Counted from the first letter of the stretch, positions 20,701-32,458 are shown. The stretch is 64,000 bases of DNA from Corythucha ciliata (GCA_038030265.1 CM075942.1:65476926-65540925); one strand, 5' to 3'. A program made the numbers and translations. The notes: generated by a model not told the origin, from the sequence alone.

Positions 20701-21228
20701 GGGTAGCCCTGTGTTTAGAAATATCAAACCCGTCGCATCAACTGCATCTAGCAGTTGCACACCTTTGGACTGAGTGAATACGTCCCCGAAGGCCGTATGA
20801 TGACAGTTAAAGTCACCCATAACAATACACGGGTTAGTTACACTAGAAAAGAGACGTTCCCATTGGGTGTTTTTAATATTGTTAGCCGGGCCGTTGTAAA
20901 CCGAAATGACGTCTACATTACTATTGTCAGAGAGTCGCACCGTCACTCCTGTTGACATGATGCCCGCAATATTGGGCAAATCCATTGTAACATAGTTGAT
21001 CCCATCCTTAAGCAAGATGGAAACACCAGCCCTTCCATCGGATCGGTCTTTTCGTACAATCTGATATCCACTCACAAGATAAGAGCGGTTTGGGTGAAAC
21101 CAGGTTTCGGATATGGCTGCAATGCTAATATTTAAACGTTTAAGAAAGGCTTCTGTCTCGAGTAGCTTAGCCGCAAGCGAGCGCGCATTCCACTGAAGTA
21201 GATTGAAATTATGACTTGGATGACGCAT
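17787..21228 (-). pseudogene. I-type LINE ORF2 (EN-RT-RNase H)
   Basis: Starts at ATG 21,228. Endonuclease motifs: LLQWNARSL, AAISETWFHP, VMGDFNCHHTAFGD and GSDHFPIMI. RT motifs: YRPISLASCLLKTFERIL, QFGFRKGRGCLDSV, LDVSGAFDNV, GLSQGDILSPILY and LQYADDICLY. RNase H: YVIYTDGSKTSYHVGSAF, YTAELYAIFEAIKY, then MTDSKSAVDSI, and SLMWNPSHSEILGNEIADRL. A frameshift lies between about 19,900 and 19,950, just before RT (SPGLD/ALTYPI). A TAA at 18,210-18,212 interrupts RNase H between the second and third catalytic blocks; the frame continues beyond it to 17,787. Otherwise all catalytic blocks look conserved, so the insertion is fairly young. Confidence 0.88.
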
Positions 21229-21307
21229 TAAAAAATAAAAATAAAAATAAATAAATAGAAATACAAAAATTAAAATAAATAAGTATAGCTTATTATGGAT
21301 GGATGAA

Positions 21308-22657
21308 CTACGGATGATTTTTTAGATTAATTGACCCAATTCGATCTCTTATAATATTCTTCAAAACATCTTCGTCGATATTAATATTTTTGGTGCGAAT
21401 ATCTTTGCACACGGAAAGTACTAGATCTAGGATTCTCTCCGGATCAAGAGTTTCGTCTTGAGTAGAAGTAGAAGCAGTGTCTGACGAAGTCTTGTATTGA
21501 ATTTTATTTTGTCTAACTAGACCGCCGGGAATCGTCCGCCGAAACGGAAAAGAGGGTTCCCCCACTGGAAGTCTGTTAGGAGGGGGGGAAGAAGCTCGAA
21601 TGCGTTTTAGGCCCTTAGAAAATTGACTACTGCGAGTAGAGGGAATCTCCAATGTACCATTGGAACGACATTAGTAGAGCGCGGTAGAGGTGGGAAAACT
21701 GCGTTGTCGTCCATGTCAGTTAGGTCAGCGATAGCTGAATAATAGGAGCCCGAGTGCACTTGTTTAGCCTCGAAGTAGGTAAGGAATATTTTTCTGCGCC
21801 ATTAATTGCTTGATTTTTCTCTCTTTGGAATAGGCGGGGCACACTTTTTTATCGACCGCGGAATGATTGCCATTGCAGTTGACGCATTTCGTTTGATTAC
21901 TGTGGCATTCACTGCTTGGGTGATTTTCGCCACACTTTTCGCACCGTTTCTTCCTCTTACATTGATCAGAGTAATGACCGTATCTTAAGCAAGATCGGCA
22001 CTGTATCACATTCTGAACGTACGTTTCTACCTCGCATCGAGAGTAATAGATATATACAAAACGCGGCAGGCATTGCCCTCTTACTGTTATAAGGACAGAT
22101 TGGGTCGGTATATATGAGGTTTCTTTCTTTTCTCGATCAACAACACGCCGGTTTAACCTTTTAATATCAATCAATTCCAAGCTACCAGTGGAGAATTTCA
22201 ATACCTTTTTTATTTCCTCGTCACTTATTTGGGTATCAACACCTCTTATAACACCTTTCCTTTGTAAAGCGAACTTTGGAATGTACGCTAACATATTTTT
22301 TTCTTTTAAGATTTTAGAGGCAACTAGCTTATTCGCGGAAATACTACTACTGCATTCCACAGATATTCGATTCCTCCCCACTGAACTAATTTTCTTTATA
22401 TTACCTGAAATTATTGTTTCTTCAGTGTACAAAATTTTACCTACTGCCATAGGGTGCATCCTCGAGATCCCTTGTTTTTCTCCGTCCATGTTTTCAATGA
22501 AAACAACGAATGGCCCTGCATCATCATTTTTGTATGTTAATTCTTTTACCTGAGTAGTTGGTGGGGTTTTAAGGGAACTATTGTCTATTTCAGTAAATTC
22601 AACGTCCTCAGGAGGAGCAGGCGGTGGGTATTTCTTCCCACCGCTTTTCTCACCCAT
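21308..22657 (-). pseudogene. I-type LINE ORF1 (CCHC Gag-like)
   Basis: The first ATG that fits is at 22,657 (MGEKSGGKKY). The N-terminal half carries a possible RNA-binding fold, then three knuckles: CRSCLRYGHYSDQC, CEKCGENHPSSEC and CVNCNGNHSAVDKKVC. The first frame ends at 21,764 (PYLLRG). The following sequence stays open in a second frame (EAKQVHSGSYYSAIADL) and then a third (EIPSTRSSQFSKGL to SINLKNHP, stop 21,308). This implies frameshifts near 21,780 and 21,660. Restoring the reading would give a protein of about 450 residues, usual for I-type ORF1. The role is inferred as RNA-chaperone/Gag-like binding of the element RNA. Confidence 0.8.
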
Positions 22658-22663
22658 CCTCAC

Positions 22664-24582
22664 CGTTCTATTTGAACGACTATTTAAAGAAAAGTATTTG
22701 GAATTTTAACAAAAACAATTCAACGAGAATAAATTAATGCGAACACAAGATTAACAATAACACCAACAAATTCACGACTAGAGTTTGACTAGGTTTGAGC
22801 TCAAATAAATAGTATGCTATCCGACCGAAGGTTGAGAGAGTCACTGGGCCGGTGGACTGAAATAGACAAAATACGCTGATCCCTATACAGTTCTGAAATT
22901 TGGCCAATCCCTCCGTTTGAGCTTACAGTAAACCACGGCGCTTTAAATTACCCTGCTCTGTAGCATTTAGCCATTTCTCCACTGAATTGTACGAGTTAAG
23001 TTGTGAAACTGGCAATGTTAACATATTTGGGTAGGTGGCCTACTAACTCCCCCCCCCCCTTCAACAATTTCCCTTTTATTTCGATTCGCCTATCAGTGAA
23101 ACTTTGTAGTTTTCGATGAAATGTGTTTCCTCGCATGGCCTTGGGTGCAGGGGGTTGATATAAACGTTTTTCGGGCAGTTAACTTTTATTGTTCATGGCT
23201 GTTAAGGGCTCACCAACAACAAGATGGTTTCTTACACAACCTTTCCACAATTTTTCCTTCAACTGAAACTCACCTGTTTTTCCTGTAAAATTGAGACTTT
23301 GACAGTTTTCTTTTCTGTTGGGTGAAAGTTTTTATTAGTTTTTTTTTTTCGGTTTTTACACCATTCGTTTTACCGCCATTTTCAACGACATCTCTTTGAC
23401 TTAATGAGCCATAGTGTAAAGATAAAAATTCCCGACTTTTAATTTGTTCTACAAACTTTCCCCTCCACCCCCTCATTCAACACCAATTGAGTGTCCCCTC
23501 CCCCCAACCTACTCATCCAACCCAATTACGATCCTTCACCTTTATCCCTTACATATAACATTCAACGACCTCCAAACCTCCACCTTCCACCACACCCATG
23601 CTTGAAAGCGGTCATTTGATTAGCATTCCGTTTGAGAGACCACGGTCGGATACGTATAATAGATTCAAGGGTTAATCGAGCCCGAAGTAAAACCATAGCC
23701 AGGGCCCCCTTCTCTATTTCTCTTTTCCCCGTTGATAGTAAAGGTGAATTCGAAGTTGTATTAGTGAAATGAAACTAAAGGAACGCTGTTCCGTTCAGGC
23801 GATTATGGAGAGGGCGGGGTTAATCCATTATTGTACGGAACGGTGCCAACAACGATGGAGATAAGATGAGCATCGAAATGGAAATGCGTTTTGGGTACAT
23901 TTTTTTTCAAGCTAAAACGTTATATTACCCCGAAAATTTAATTTCTCACTTCTCACCTAATTGTCCGTGACGTCATCATTAAAAGAAATCCGAAGTCTGA
24001 ACATTCTTAGTCTAAAACTTGACTAAAAAATTATTGTAATTAACCTACTCGGAATATTCGAATATGCCCCGTCCTGCGTGTCGGAAAGTTCACAGTGAAA
24101 AGCACCCCGTACAGACCTATCACTGCGTTTTTGTAACATGTGTGACCGCGAAACATGATGTTCACCAGAGAATATAAACAAAGAGTTCGGAACATAATGA
24201 AAATAGCCCGACACTCTAAAAAAAAATAATAAAACAACGCTTAAATCGCTCGATTCTCACTCACGTATAGGACGCGGGGATAGACTTGTTTTGTCGCGTT
24301 GTTTCCTTTGTAATAGAATCACGATATAGCCCAGTCAATGAATGAAAAACGAGTGCAGACATGTTCGGTTTAGTGATTCCTTTTTTTCCGCTTTCGTGTA
24401 GTTGGAAGGTAAACATACAAAAAGTCCCCGTACGTCAGATGTGAACGCGTAGCGCCAGGACTTCTTCTTCTAATAATTCATTATTCCGGCCTAATAATTC
24501 ATTATTCTTCTTCTAATTCATTTCTACTGTTTTGTAGTTGGATTTTTTTTTAAAAAAAGAACAAATGTGGTTGGTTCATAGC
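22664..24582. other. no gene recognised
   Basis: Unique-looking intergenic or intronic DNA with C-runs near 23,051 and 23,500 and T-runs near 23,340. The ORFs are short and have no domain signature. I see no paired repeats. Confidence 0.4.
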
Positions 24583-24680
24583 TAGAGATGCACCGAGACC
24601 GAGAAAAAGTCTCGGTCTCGAGACCGAGATTGCATTTTCCGGACCGAGACCGAGACTAAGACTCGTGAAAATGAGACTTG
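24583..24680. mobile_element. hAT-like end with GAGACCGAGA repeats
   Basis: TAGAGATGCACCGAGACCGA opens a block made of repeated CGAGACCGAGA and CTCGGTCTCGAGACCGAG words, including a short palindrome. The TAGNGATGCA start is a frequent hAT terminus. The partner end is not seen. Confidence 0.45.
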
Positions 24681-24746
24681 TGATCCAAAAAGCTCGATGC
24701 ATATAGCGCTGGTATAGATATTTTTACTCAACAAATGAACCCAATC

Positions 24747-25215
24747 CAGTGGCGGATCTAGGTTTTTGTCTTGGGAGGGGTTACACACCATAAATCCACT
24801 CTTGCGGAAAATGCGAATTAACTCAATTTTTCTCCATTTACCATCGGATAAGCTCGTAAGTCCGATTAACTCTCTCTTAATTCTGAGTTTTAGCCCGAAA
24901 CTTGCCTGTATAGTAAACACGAATTGGTGTTTTCCCAATTTTTGCCGCGATATAAGCACTTTTTCTCAATTTTAGCCGTGAATAACGGGTTTTCTCAAAT
25001 TGATCCGCGATTTATTCGTTTTTCCCCGTTTCAGCAGCGAATGATCGCATCTTGTCCACTTCAGCCACGTATTTTCTCGAGTTGAGCAGCGAATGAGCTT
25101 TTTATCTATTTACTCTCTTACTATTAGTAATAAAGTGCCATCAAGATAACCGCATTGGCGTTTTCTCGATTGTTGCTATCAACTATCTTTTTTCTCAGTT
25201 TTAGCCGTGTATTAG
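24747..25215. mobile_element. hAT left end followed by a single ~30-bp array
   Basis: CAGTGGCGGATCTAGG at 24,747 is a hAT-type terminus like that of element 1 (2,085). From about 24,930 the familiar units follow (TTTTCTCAATTTTAGCCGTG, AATAACGGG). Only one array orientation is present here and no right terminus was located, so this looks like a truncated or interrupted relative of foldback elements 1 and 2. Confidence 0.55.
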
Positions 25216-25399
25216 GGTAGGTGGGGGTTACTCTCCACAATTTCATGTTTTCAGACCATATTCAACACAATCTTGTTATTTTCTCCCGTTTCTGCTGTAG
25301 AGTGTAAAGATTAGACATTTATTGATCATTCTATAACAACTCCAGACGTTTCCAATCAAAATTTTTGAAAATATGGAGTTAGAAAAAAAAAGAAGTTTT

Positions 25400-25480
25400 T
25401 TGCGGACATTAGCCCCATTCAGTGGGGCTAATATCCGCGGCAATGGGGCTTGTTTCCGCACGCGGAGATTAGCCCCAGTT
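25400..25480. repeat. GGGGCTAAT stem-loop cluster near transposase
   Basis: CGGACATTAGCCCCA, then a 5-base loop TTCAG, then TGGGGCTAATATCCG forms a 15-bp stem with one mismatch. Further copies of the same word follow (TGGGGCTT at about 25,445, ATTAGCCCCA at about 25,468). It lies 330 bp beyond the stop of the pogo/Tigger-like transposase and may be its terminal or subterminal repeat. CAGTGGGGC would be a pogo-like CAGT start, but that is inference. Confidence 0.5.
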
Positions 25481-25809
25481 ATTCTTCCATATTGAAAAAT
25501 AAACTGTGATTCAAAACCAATTTTGTAAAACACTTTATTCTTGTAGGTACACAATGTAGTTATACAGTTTTGGTTTATAAACTTTGAAATGAAAACAGGT
25601 TTCCAAATTTTTGTAGAAAAAACAACTTAAACTTCAAAAACTTTCTAAAAAAATGACTTAGTAAATCAGACTTAGGTATAGTATAAAAAAATTAGGAAAT
25701 TCCTATCAAACAGTGAAAAACTTGACTCAAACTTAGCCAATAGGGCTTGGTAAAAGGGGGGGGGGGATAATTGAGCAGGTCAATTGCTACCTACGTAGCA
25801 ACAAAAAAG

Positions 25810-27084
25810 TCAGTACAGAGTGAAATCCGACAGATCGTCTGGGAAACTTATCAATCTGTGGAACCTGGCATGATGAGACTCGATTGGCTTAGATAGCTTG
25901 AGGACAACGTATTTTTTGTCGACGAATGCTTCTTCATCTGTTTCTGAGAATTTGTACGTTTGAGGATACCGCTTGAAGAACATGACTTCGTACCCTTGAG
26001 TGCTAGGGACAAGGACCTTGCCCACATAGAAAGAAGGCGGAAAGAGCCCTTTGACTTTCCGTGAACTTTAATAATGGCATAGTCATTAGTTGACAGCAAA
26101 CTCACATTTTCCTCTTCTCGAAGGTTTTCTTGCTTGTCTTCTTCATCAGAATCAGTTCCAGCCATCAAGGATTCAATATCAAGGTCGGTGTCACTATTGT
26201 GTAGGGACATTTCACCCTCAGACTCTGAGGTGCATGACCACTCTTCCTTCTTCTTGTTCAGTTTTCTCTTCTTTTTTTCTGGAGGAAACGTTTTTCTTTA
26301 TCTGCGGCATTTTTTGCTTTTTCGTTCACTTGCTTTTCAAGTTTTTGTTTGTGGGGAGTTGAGGTCAACAGAACAGACTTTAGTCCTCTCCCAGATCGCT
26401 TCCTTCTGATTTGAATTTTGGGAAGAGGAATTATTTCTTCTGGACTTTTGACATGTTGCTGAGTCCTCGTAGTGGGCGGAGAGGCAATAGGTGCAGGAGA
26501 GACCGCGGTCTGTGAAGCCTCATCAGCAAGAATTTGAGTTGAACCTTCTTCAGAATTACCGTTTACAGCGACGAATGGATGGATGGAGGATGTAGAAGGT
26601 TTTGATGCAGGAGACACATCATTGAGAACATTTCCATTATCCATTTCATCCGTGTTCTGACATGGTTGGTTGAACTCTATCATCAATCGGTTATCTTCGT
26701 CCTGCAACTCTTCTTCTTCTTCTTCTTCAAAATTAGGTGGGTCCTGGTCTGTCACTGCAGCAGGAAGGAAGTCAGCATCTGTAAATTTGTTGACATCCAG
26801 TGGGTAAATTCCTGTAACTCTGAACCCATTTACGGCATTCTCAATAGTGCCTGCCTTCTCAAAAGCTTGTTTGAAAGCCGCTGCTACACAGGAGACGTTG
26901 AAAACTTCACCTGCATGGGCATTATCCCAATCGTCAACAGCAGCATCGTAATATGTTTTGGCCGGCCCAAAGAAACTTCGATCTAAGGGCTGAGTTTTAT
27001 GGCTACTATGAGGAGGCAAAGTGAGAAGGTGGATGTTGTTACCACGAGCATAGGTCACAGCTTCAAGAGACGTGTGCGATTGGC
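25810..27084 (-). pseudogene. pogo/Tigger-like DDE transposase, C-terminal half
   Basis: Minus-strand translation opens with GQSHTSLEAVTYARGNNIH, then LLTLPPHSSHKTQPLDRSFF and GPAKTYYD. These are the D-H/S-SHT and LPPH-TH-LQPLD blocks of the pogo/Tigger/jerky DDE family (catalytic Asp just upstream is missing because the sequence is cut). The reading continues through AFEKAGTIENAVNGFRVTGI and YPLD, then an acidic Glu run and a Ser/Pro-rich tail, to about 26,258. A frameshift there leads to DTDLDIESLMAGTDSDEEDK. Another near 26,040 leads to a C-terminal block (VGKVLVPSTQGYEVMFFKRY) ending at 25,810. The 5' half is lost at 27,081, where Jockey LINE sequence begins. It is inactive. Confidence 0.8.
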
Positions 27085-27447
27085 CAACACGCTGCTAGCT
27101 ATAAAGGTTGCCCAGTTCACAAAAACCTACAGAACTCCCGCCATAAAATAATGCAATCACTTACAAACAATGTGAAACCAATCAAAACGCCAGTGGCCCC
27201 CGCCACTATTAACAATGAAAATTTTCCATCCCTACCTAGACAAGTGGAGCCTCCAAAATCGACCACATTCATAGAAAGGAAATCATACTCAAATGCAGTA
27301 AACTATCAGCCTACACCAGCGACTACCGTTCAGCCAACTAACGTTCTTGATACTCTTATGGCAAAGATCGACCAACTCATCTCATTACTCCTGCCCCTGA
27401 TTCAAACCTTCACCCAAATCATTCCCGCGTTAATAAATAAGCGATGA
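27085..27447 (+). pseudogene. Jockey LINE ORF1, C-terminal remnant
   Basis: Reads from the end of the third knuckle (QHAASYKGCPVHKNLQNSRH after the junction) through a Pro/Thr-rich segment to a hydrophobic Leu/Ile tail (LISLLLPLIQTFTQIIPALI), identical to the C-terminus of the copy 2 ORF1. Its stop TGA overlaps the ORF2 start as ATGA at 27,444-27,447. The first two knuckles and the N-terminal domain are missing. Confidence 0.8.
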
Positions 27448-30130
27448 TCAACAACGCTAACCACCCTTCCCTCACTGTTTGCACATGGAACTGTAGAGGA
27501 GTCAACAATAAGTACCATGAATTGAAGCTGTTCCTACGTATGTATAACGTAGACATATTACTCCTGACAGAAACAAAACTTGGAATAGCACATCAACTAC
27601 ACTTTACAGGATACAAAGTAATTAGATCAGATCATCCAAGTGGGACCAGAAAGGGTGGCTCTGCCATAATAGTTAACAGCAGGTTGAATTTCGATGAATT
27701 GCCAGCCATAAAAGAGAATGAGTTTCAAGTAAGCAGAATACAACTACGATTAGCGTATAGCACTATACAGATTGGATCATTTTATTCAGCGCCGAGTAAC
27801 AGACTATGCTTTGCAGATTTTATGGGAATAATTCATGAAATGCGCTCCTTTTTCTTACTTGGCGGCGACTTTAACAGTAAACATCCACGATGGGGCTCCC
27901 AAACGGCTAATCCTCGAGGTAGAGTCCTCAGTGACCTTATAACTCAGAACAACATAGATGTCTTTTTTCGATGGAACCCACGCATTATCCTGACAGTGGA
28001 ACAACGCCTGATATGCTGGACTTCTACATCGGCAAATCTATCAGCCATAAACTAACGAATATCCGAGTAGTACACGAACTGAGCTCTGATCACTTCCCCG
28101 TCATGGCAACATTGCACATAGAAAATCAAGCTACGGCTATGGAAAACAGACTAATTAAATACCCATTCGACTGGAAACGATTTACAGAAAGCATGGATGA
28201 ACTCACAGATCTTCAAACCCCACTCAAAACCCCTAATGATATTGATACAGCCGTCTCGTTACTCACACGGAACATACAAATAGCGGCAGGAGAGGCACAT
28301 ACCCCAAGAACCATTACTACTTGTAAAAGGTTTTCTCCTAGTCCCCACATTTCGCAACTTCTAGCTGTTGAAAATGCATGTAGAAGACAGTGGGAACAAT
28401 CAAGATATCCACCCCATAAAACTCAATACAATCGAGCCATTAGAGAACTAAAACAAGCGTTAAAAAATGAAAATGATAAAACAACTCAACAAACAATCAG
28501 CCACCTCAATGCTGACGATGGATCTCTTTGGAAACATACGAAGAAGTTAACCAAAGACTTTTCTAACATACCACCGCTGAAAGTGGGGACGACATGGTAT
28601 AGCTCCCCACAGGAGCAATGCAATCTATTCAAGGACATGCTGAGGACTCAGTTCCAGCCAAATATAGATCGGGACCCCACATTCTCCAACGAAGTACAAA
28701 ACAGATTAGAAGAACCCCTCCCTTTAAGCCCTTTCAGCGATTTCTTAACTCCAGCTAAAGTCCGAAATGCTATTAAGCGATCTCCCACTAAAAAAGCTCC
28801 TGGACATGACGGCATTACCCAACCCCTGTTGAAGGCTCTACCTAGAAAAAGCATAGTCCTATTAACCCAAATTTACAATGGTATTCTCAGAACTACCCAC
28901 ATCCCCCACTCTTGGAAGCATGCCCGAATAGTAATGATGAAAAAACCTAACAAACCTCAGAATGACCCAAAAAGCTACCGACCTATAAGTTTGCTTCCAC
29001 TCCTAGCAAAAATACTAGAACGGCTAATTCTCCCAAAACTGATACATTATCTTGGCGAACTCATCCCGCCTACTCAATTCGGATTCCGTGAGATGCACTC
29101 CTGTCCCCAGCAACTGCACAGAGTAATCGAAGAAATATTAGAAACATATGAGGAACAAAAGGTATGCCTGGGAGCGTTCTTTGATACCGAAAAGGCGTTC
29201 GATAAGGTATGGCATCCGGGCCTCCTATCAAAAGTGAAACCCCATCTGCCCGACACATATTACAGAATCCTGCTGTCATACCTATCCGGCCGAACTTTCT
29301 CTGTGAGATGTCGGGGAGCCGTATCTAGCTCGGCGCTCATAGAATCCTCCGTTCCTCAAGGTAGCATCTTAGGACCACTTTTGTATTTACTCTATACGAG
29401 CGACTTCCCCACCTCCGATCGACTCACAATAGCACACTATGCGGATGATGTGGCGGCATTATGCAAAGCGGACGATCACGTACAAGCGGTGGAAACTGTT
29501 CAAGACTTCGCACGGTTAATAGAAAACTGGTGTCGCAAATGGAGAGTGGTAATGAATACCAGCAAGTCTGCCTTAATCAACTTCACGCTCCGACGCAGAC
29601 AAAGTGCTCCCGCTCTAATCATGTTAAACAATGAACCTATCCCGACTGAAGAGACTGTGCGATATCTAGGACTGACTATGGATAGGAAATTGACCTGGAA
29701 AGACCATGTAGAGCAGCTTGTTCGGAGGATACGGTATAGAATAAAACAGCTCAAAAGCCTACTCGGAAGCAAATCCTCACAAAGCCTAAACACCAAAAGA
29801 CTAATATACCTTTCTCTAATCCGCCCCATTTGGACGTACTCGTGTGGAATATGGGGCTCCGCTGCAAATTCTCATTTGAAACGTATCCAAACCACACAAA
29901 ACAGAGTACTACGAATCATCACGGACGCACCTTGGTACGTACGTAATTCTACCTTACATGCTGATTTGGACATCCCAGAAATAGATTCCGTCTTAAAAAC
30001 CACGTACTCGAATCTCCACTCATCAATGAGACAACACTCAAATACACTTCTCGTGGATCTCTGCAACAACGGCCCTCCTCCCCAAAAGCATCATCGTTTA
30101 AAACGTAAAAGACCTCAAGACTTTCTGTGA
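27444..30130 (+). pseudogene. Jockey LINE ORF2, one frameshift
   Basis: Endonuclease-RT protein nearly identical to the intact copy at 53,287-55,974. A single C is missing near 27,968 (CTTTTTTCGATGG here, CTTTTTTCCGATGG in copy 2). This shifts the frame within the endonuclease, between the GGDFNSKH and SSDHFPV blocks. The rest is open from about 27,971 to 30,130. Because of the shift this copy cannot give a full-length polyprotein. Confidence 0.9.
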
Positions 30131-30328
30131 CGACAATAAATCTGTTAATGTCATAGTTAATTAATTAATTTATGTATACGCGTTACTTACCACAATGTTA
30201 ATATTGTAACAAGGGAGGACAATCACTGGATTACAACCTCCAATCATGCTTCATGTTAATTAGGATATTTATGTACCTACTATATTTCATATATTGCTGG
30301 CACAACTGCAATGTAAAAATCATTTTGC

Positions 30329-30334
30329 AATAAA
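30329..30334 (+). promoter_or_regulatory. polyadenylation signal of Jockey LINE copy 1
   Basis: AATAAA located 12 bases before the A-tail of the element. Confidence 0.8.
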
Positions 30335-30459
30335 GTTTGTATTATTAAAAAAAAAAAAAAAAAAAAAGTGCAAACTTGCCCTTTAAGAATAGAAAATTAG
30401 CAATTCTTTTCCTATTTGGCCTAGAAGTTTCATAAAGAAACCTCGAACCGTAGGCTTTT

Positions 30460-31205
30460 CTCTATTTCAGATGCGAATTAGTGCTTTTTATTTTTCGCAG
30501 CAGTGAATTAACGCGTTTTGTCAAATGTAAATATGAATTAGTGTAGTCCCCTCAATTTTAGCTGCAAATGTGTTTTTTTTTCTTTTTTTTTTTCAAATTT
30601 TAGCTATTTGAATTAGCGCTTTTTTCAGGTTTTAGCAGCGAATTAGAGTGTTATTCATTTTCTAGCCAAGAATTAGTGATTTTATCTTTTGTATAGTCAT
30701 AAAGTGTTGCTTGGAAACCGTGAATTGGCGATTTCTAGATTGACGTCGTGAATTAGAGTTTTAGACACGAACTTACGCTTTTTCTCAATCTTGGACGAAG
30801 CGGGTTCTCTCAATTTCAGCAGCAAATTAGCGCTTTTTCTTAATTTCAGGAATGAATTAACGCATTGTCTTAAAGGTAGTCTCGAATAATCAGCGATTTT
30901 CCTTCAATTTTTTAGCGGCAAATGAGAGCTTTTTCTTAGCCGCGAATTAGCTTTTTTTCTGGGTTTAGCGGCGAATTAGCGGTTTTATTATTTTCCACTT
31001 ACATCTAGTCATAAAGTGCCATCAAGATACCGCATTGGTGTTTTCTCGATTGTTGCTATCAACTATCGTTTTTCTCAGTTTTAGCCGTGAATTAGCACTT
31101 TTTCCCAATTGTTGCAGCGATTTATTGAATTCTGGCTATAAATTAGTGCTTTTTCTCATCTTTAGGGGCGGTATGTTGCCTCCAAACCGTGGGTTGGTAT
31201 CTCAT
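30460..31205. repeat. ~30-bp degenerate array, duplication copy 1
   Basis: Units of the TTTTTCTCAGTTTTAGCCGTG-AATTAGCAC type in one orientation, beginning about 90 bp after the Jockey A-tail and ending near CTTTAGGGGCGGTATGTTGC. It is the same family as the arms of the hAT-like elements at 2-5 kb and 14-16 kb. The counterpart is 56,300-57,045. Confidence 0.7.
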
Positions 31206-32190
31206 CGCCATTTTTTTTTTTTTTTTTAAAACACCACAAAATGCGTGTTTTTACAAATCCCCGAGTAAGTTTCAAATTGAATTGACGAGATCATGCTCAA
31301 GCAACGGGGAACGGATCTGATTTTCAGGTATCCATTCCCCTAGTATAGGTCTCTGGGGAGTAGCGCCAAAAGTTATGTGAAGTTTTTCCCCCGGTTTTAT
31401 TTCCACTCTCCTTGTTTTTGTAAGCTCATTTTATTTGAAGAGTTCTACATATGTTATGCGAGTTTCCTCGTTACCGCACTCCGTATAAGATATTAGGCAA
31501 GCGTTTTATATTGTACTTCTTTCCTTGCACGCTTTGTCTTTGAAATTTTTTTACTCCTCTCAGAGATGTTTGTTTTTGTTTTTTGCCAAATCCTTAAAAG
31601 GTGGGCTTTTAGAGGTCTTCCCAATTTTCCATTCTCACTTCTCTCACTCTCCCTCTCCAACACCATTCTCTTCAAACCCAATATCCACGAGCATTCCTCA
31701 CCGAGGCAGAGCGTGGCGAAAGGAAGGCTTTTAGCGGTGGACCCTTGTCCGGGAGATTTTATGTAGTCATCCATCATCGTTAATCATTGTTTTCCTTGGG
31801 ATGGGAAATGATGAGATAGAGGAAAAGGAAGAGAGAAGTGAGAAAGCGTTATGAGGAAACCTTAAAAAAATAATTTGGAAAGTACCAGTCTCCTTAGTTT
31901 TTTTACTTCGGGAATGAGGGCTAAATAAATAGAATTGGAGATCTCAGTTATTAAAAATAAAAAGGAGAGTCTCTCTTTCGAAGAATTCATCATATTTTTT
32001 TTTTACTAAAATTCGATAATTTCGTTTGTCACTCAGCGCTAGAGATCTTGACGATGTTCACGGCATAACGCAGAGTTCCTCCCTTTTAATTTAATAATGA
32101 CTTCTTCCCTTTCTCTTGAATATCAATTTTTGTTTTTCCAGGCCTTTTTTTTTTAATGTTTTTTTTTTCTTCTTCTTTGTCTCATTTCAG
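31206..32190. other. non-coding sequence upstream of the GABA-B exon (copy 1)
   Basis: Probably intron or 5' flank of the receptor gene. It has T-runs at 31,211-31,226, 31,992 and 32,145-32,170, the last forming the pyrimidine tract before the splice acceptor. No other exon or repeat was recognised. Confidence 0.5.
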
Positions 32191-32203
32191 GCGACGGAGC
32201 GGG

Positions 32204-32458
32204 ATGTTGGGCTGGTGGATGTGGGCCGCGTGGGTGGTTTGGTGGCCGGTCGGTTTTGTAACCCCACAGCGACCGACCAGCCTCAACAAACGGCACGACC
32301 TGTACATTGCCGGCTTCTTCCCGTACGCCCGATCGGTGCCCGAATCGACAATAGGTCGAGGTGTGATGCCCGCCGTCAAACTCGCTCTCGACCACATCAA
32401 CGACAGTCCGACCGTCCTGAGAAATTATCGTCTCCACATGTGGTGGAATGACACTCAG
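32204..32458 (+). CDS. GABA-B-R2: GABA-B receptor (subunit 2 type) first coding exon, copy 1
   Basis: Encodes 85 residues: a Trp-rich hydrophobic signal peptide (MLGWWMWAAWVVWWPVGFVT), then the start of the extracellular Venus-flytrap ligand-binding lobe, with DLYIAGFFPYARSVPES, IGRGVMPAVKLALDHIND and NYRLHMWWNDTQ. The GRGVMPAVKLA block resembles mammalian GABBR2 (GRGVLPAVELA) rather than GABBR1, so the subunit 2 type is preferred. The exon begins at 32,191 after a pyrimidine tract and CAG acceptor, with 13 nt of 5' leader before the ATG. It ends at CAG|GTGAGT (32,458) in phase 0, before the expected Cys codon. Remaining exons are not in this window. The product is a class C G-protein-coupled receptor of the neuronal membrane. 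It is duplicated exactly at protein level at 58,041-58,295. Confidence 0.88.

Larger units (their letters stand above)
17787..22657 (-). mobile_element. I-type LINE with RNase H, nearly complete
   Basis: Minus-strand non-LTR element of about 4.9 kb of coding region. ORF1 with three CCHC knuckles (22,657-21,308) is followed by an AT-rich 79-bp spacer and ORF2 (21,228-17,787) carrying endonuclease, RT and RNase H. The RNase H domain and CCHC ORF1 point to the I group rather than Jockey. No A-tail or TAA repeat is visible below 17,787 and no target duplication was found, so the outer boundaries are not fixed. ORF1 has two frameshifts; ORF2 has one frameshift and one stop. Confidence 0.82.
27081..30367 (+). 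mobile_element. Jockey-clade LINE, copy 1 (5' truncated)
   Basis: Same element as 52,008-56,209 but beginning within ORF1's third zinc knuckle. It keeps the ORF1 C-terminus, ORF2, the 3' untranslated region with AATAAA (30,329-30,334) and an A-tail (30,347-30,367). No target duplication links the left edge (CGTGTGCGAT) to the right flank (GTGCAAACTTG). The left edge shares TGGCC with the expected transposase sequence, so it looks like a rearrangement breakpoint rather than ordinary LINE 5' truncation. Confidence 0.88.

Noticed and set aside
27070..30380. Copy 1 LINE as an ordinary 5'-truncated insertion into the transposase
   Set aside because: No matching target duplication, and the rest of the transposase does not continue after the A-tail; the duplicated flank does.
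31494..31777. ORFs at 31.5 kb and their copies at 57.3 kb
   Set aside because: Identical in both copies only because of the duplication. No protein-family features; low-complexity Ser/Leu composition.
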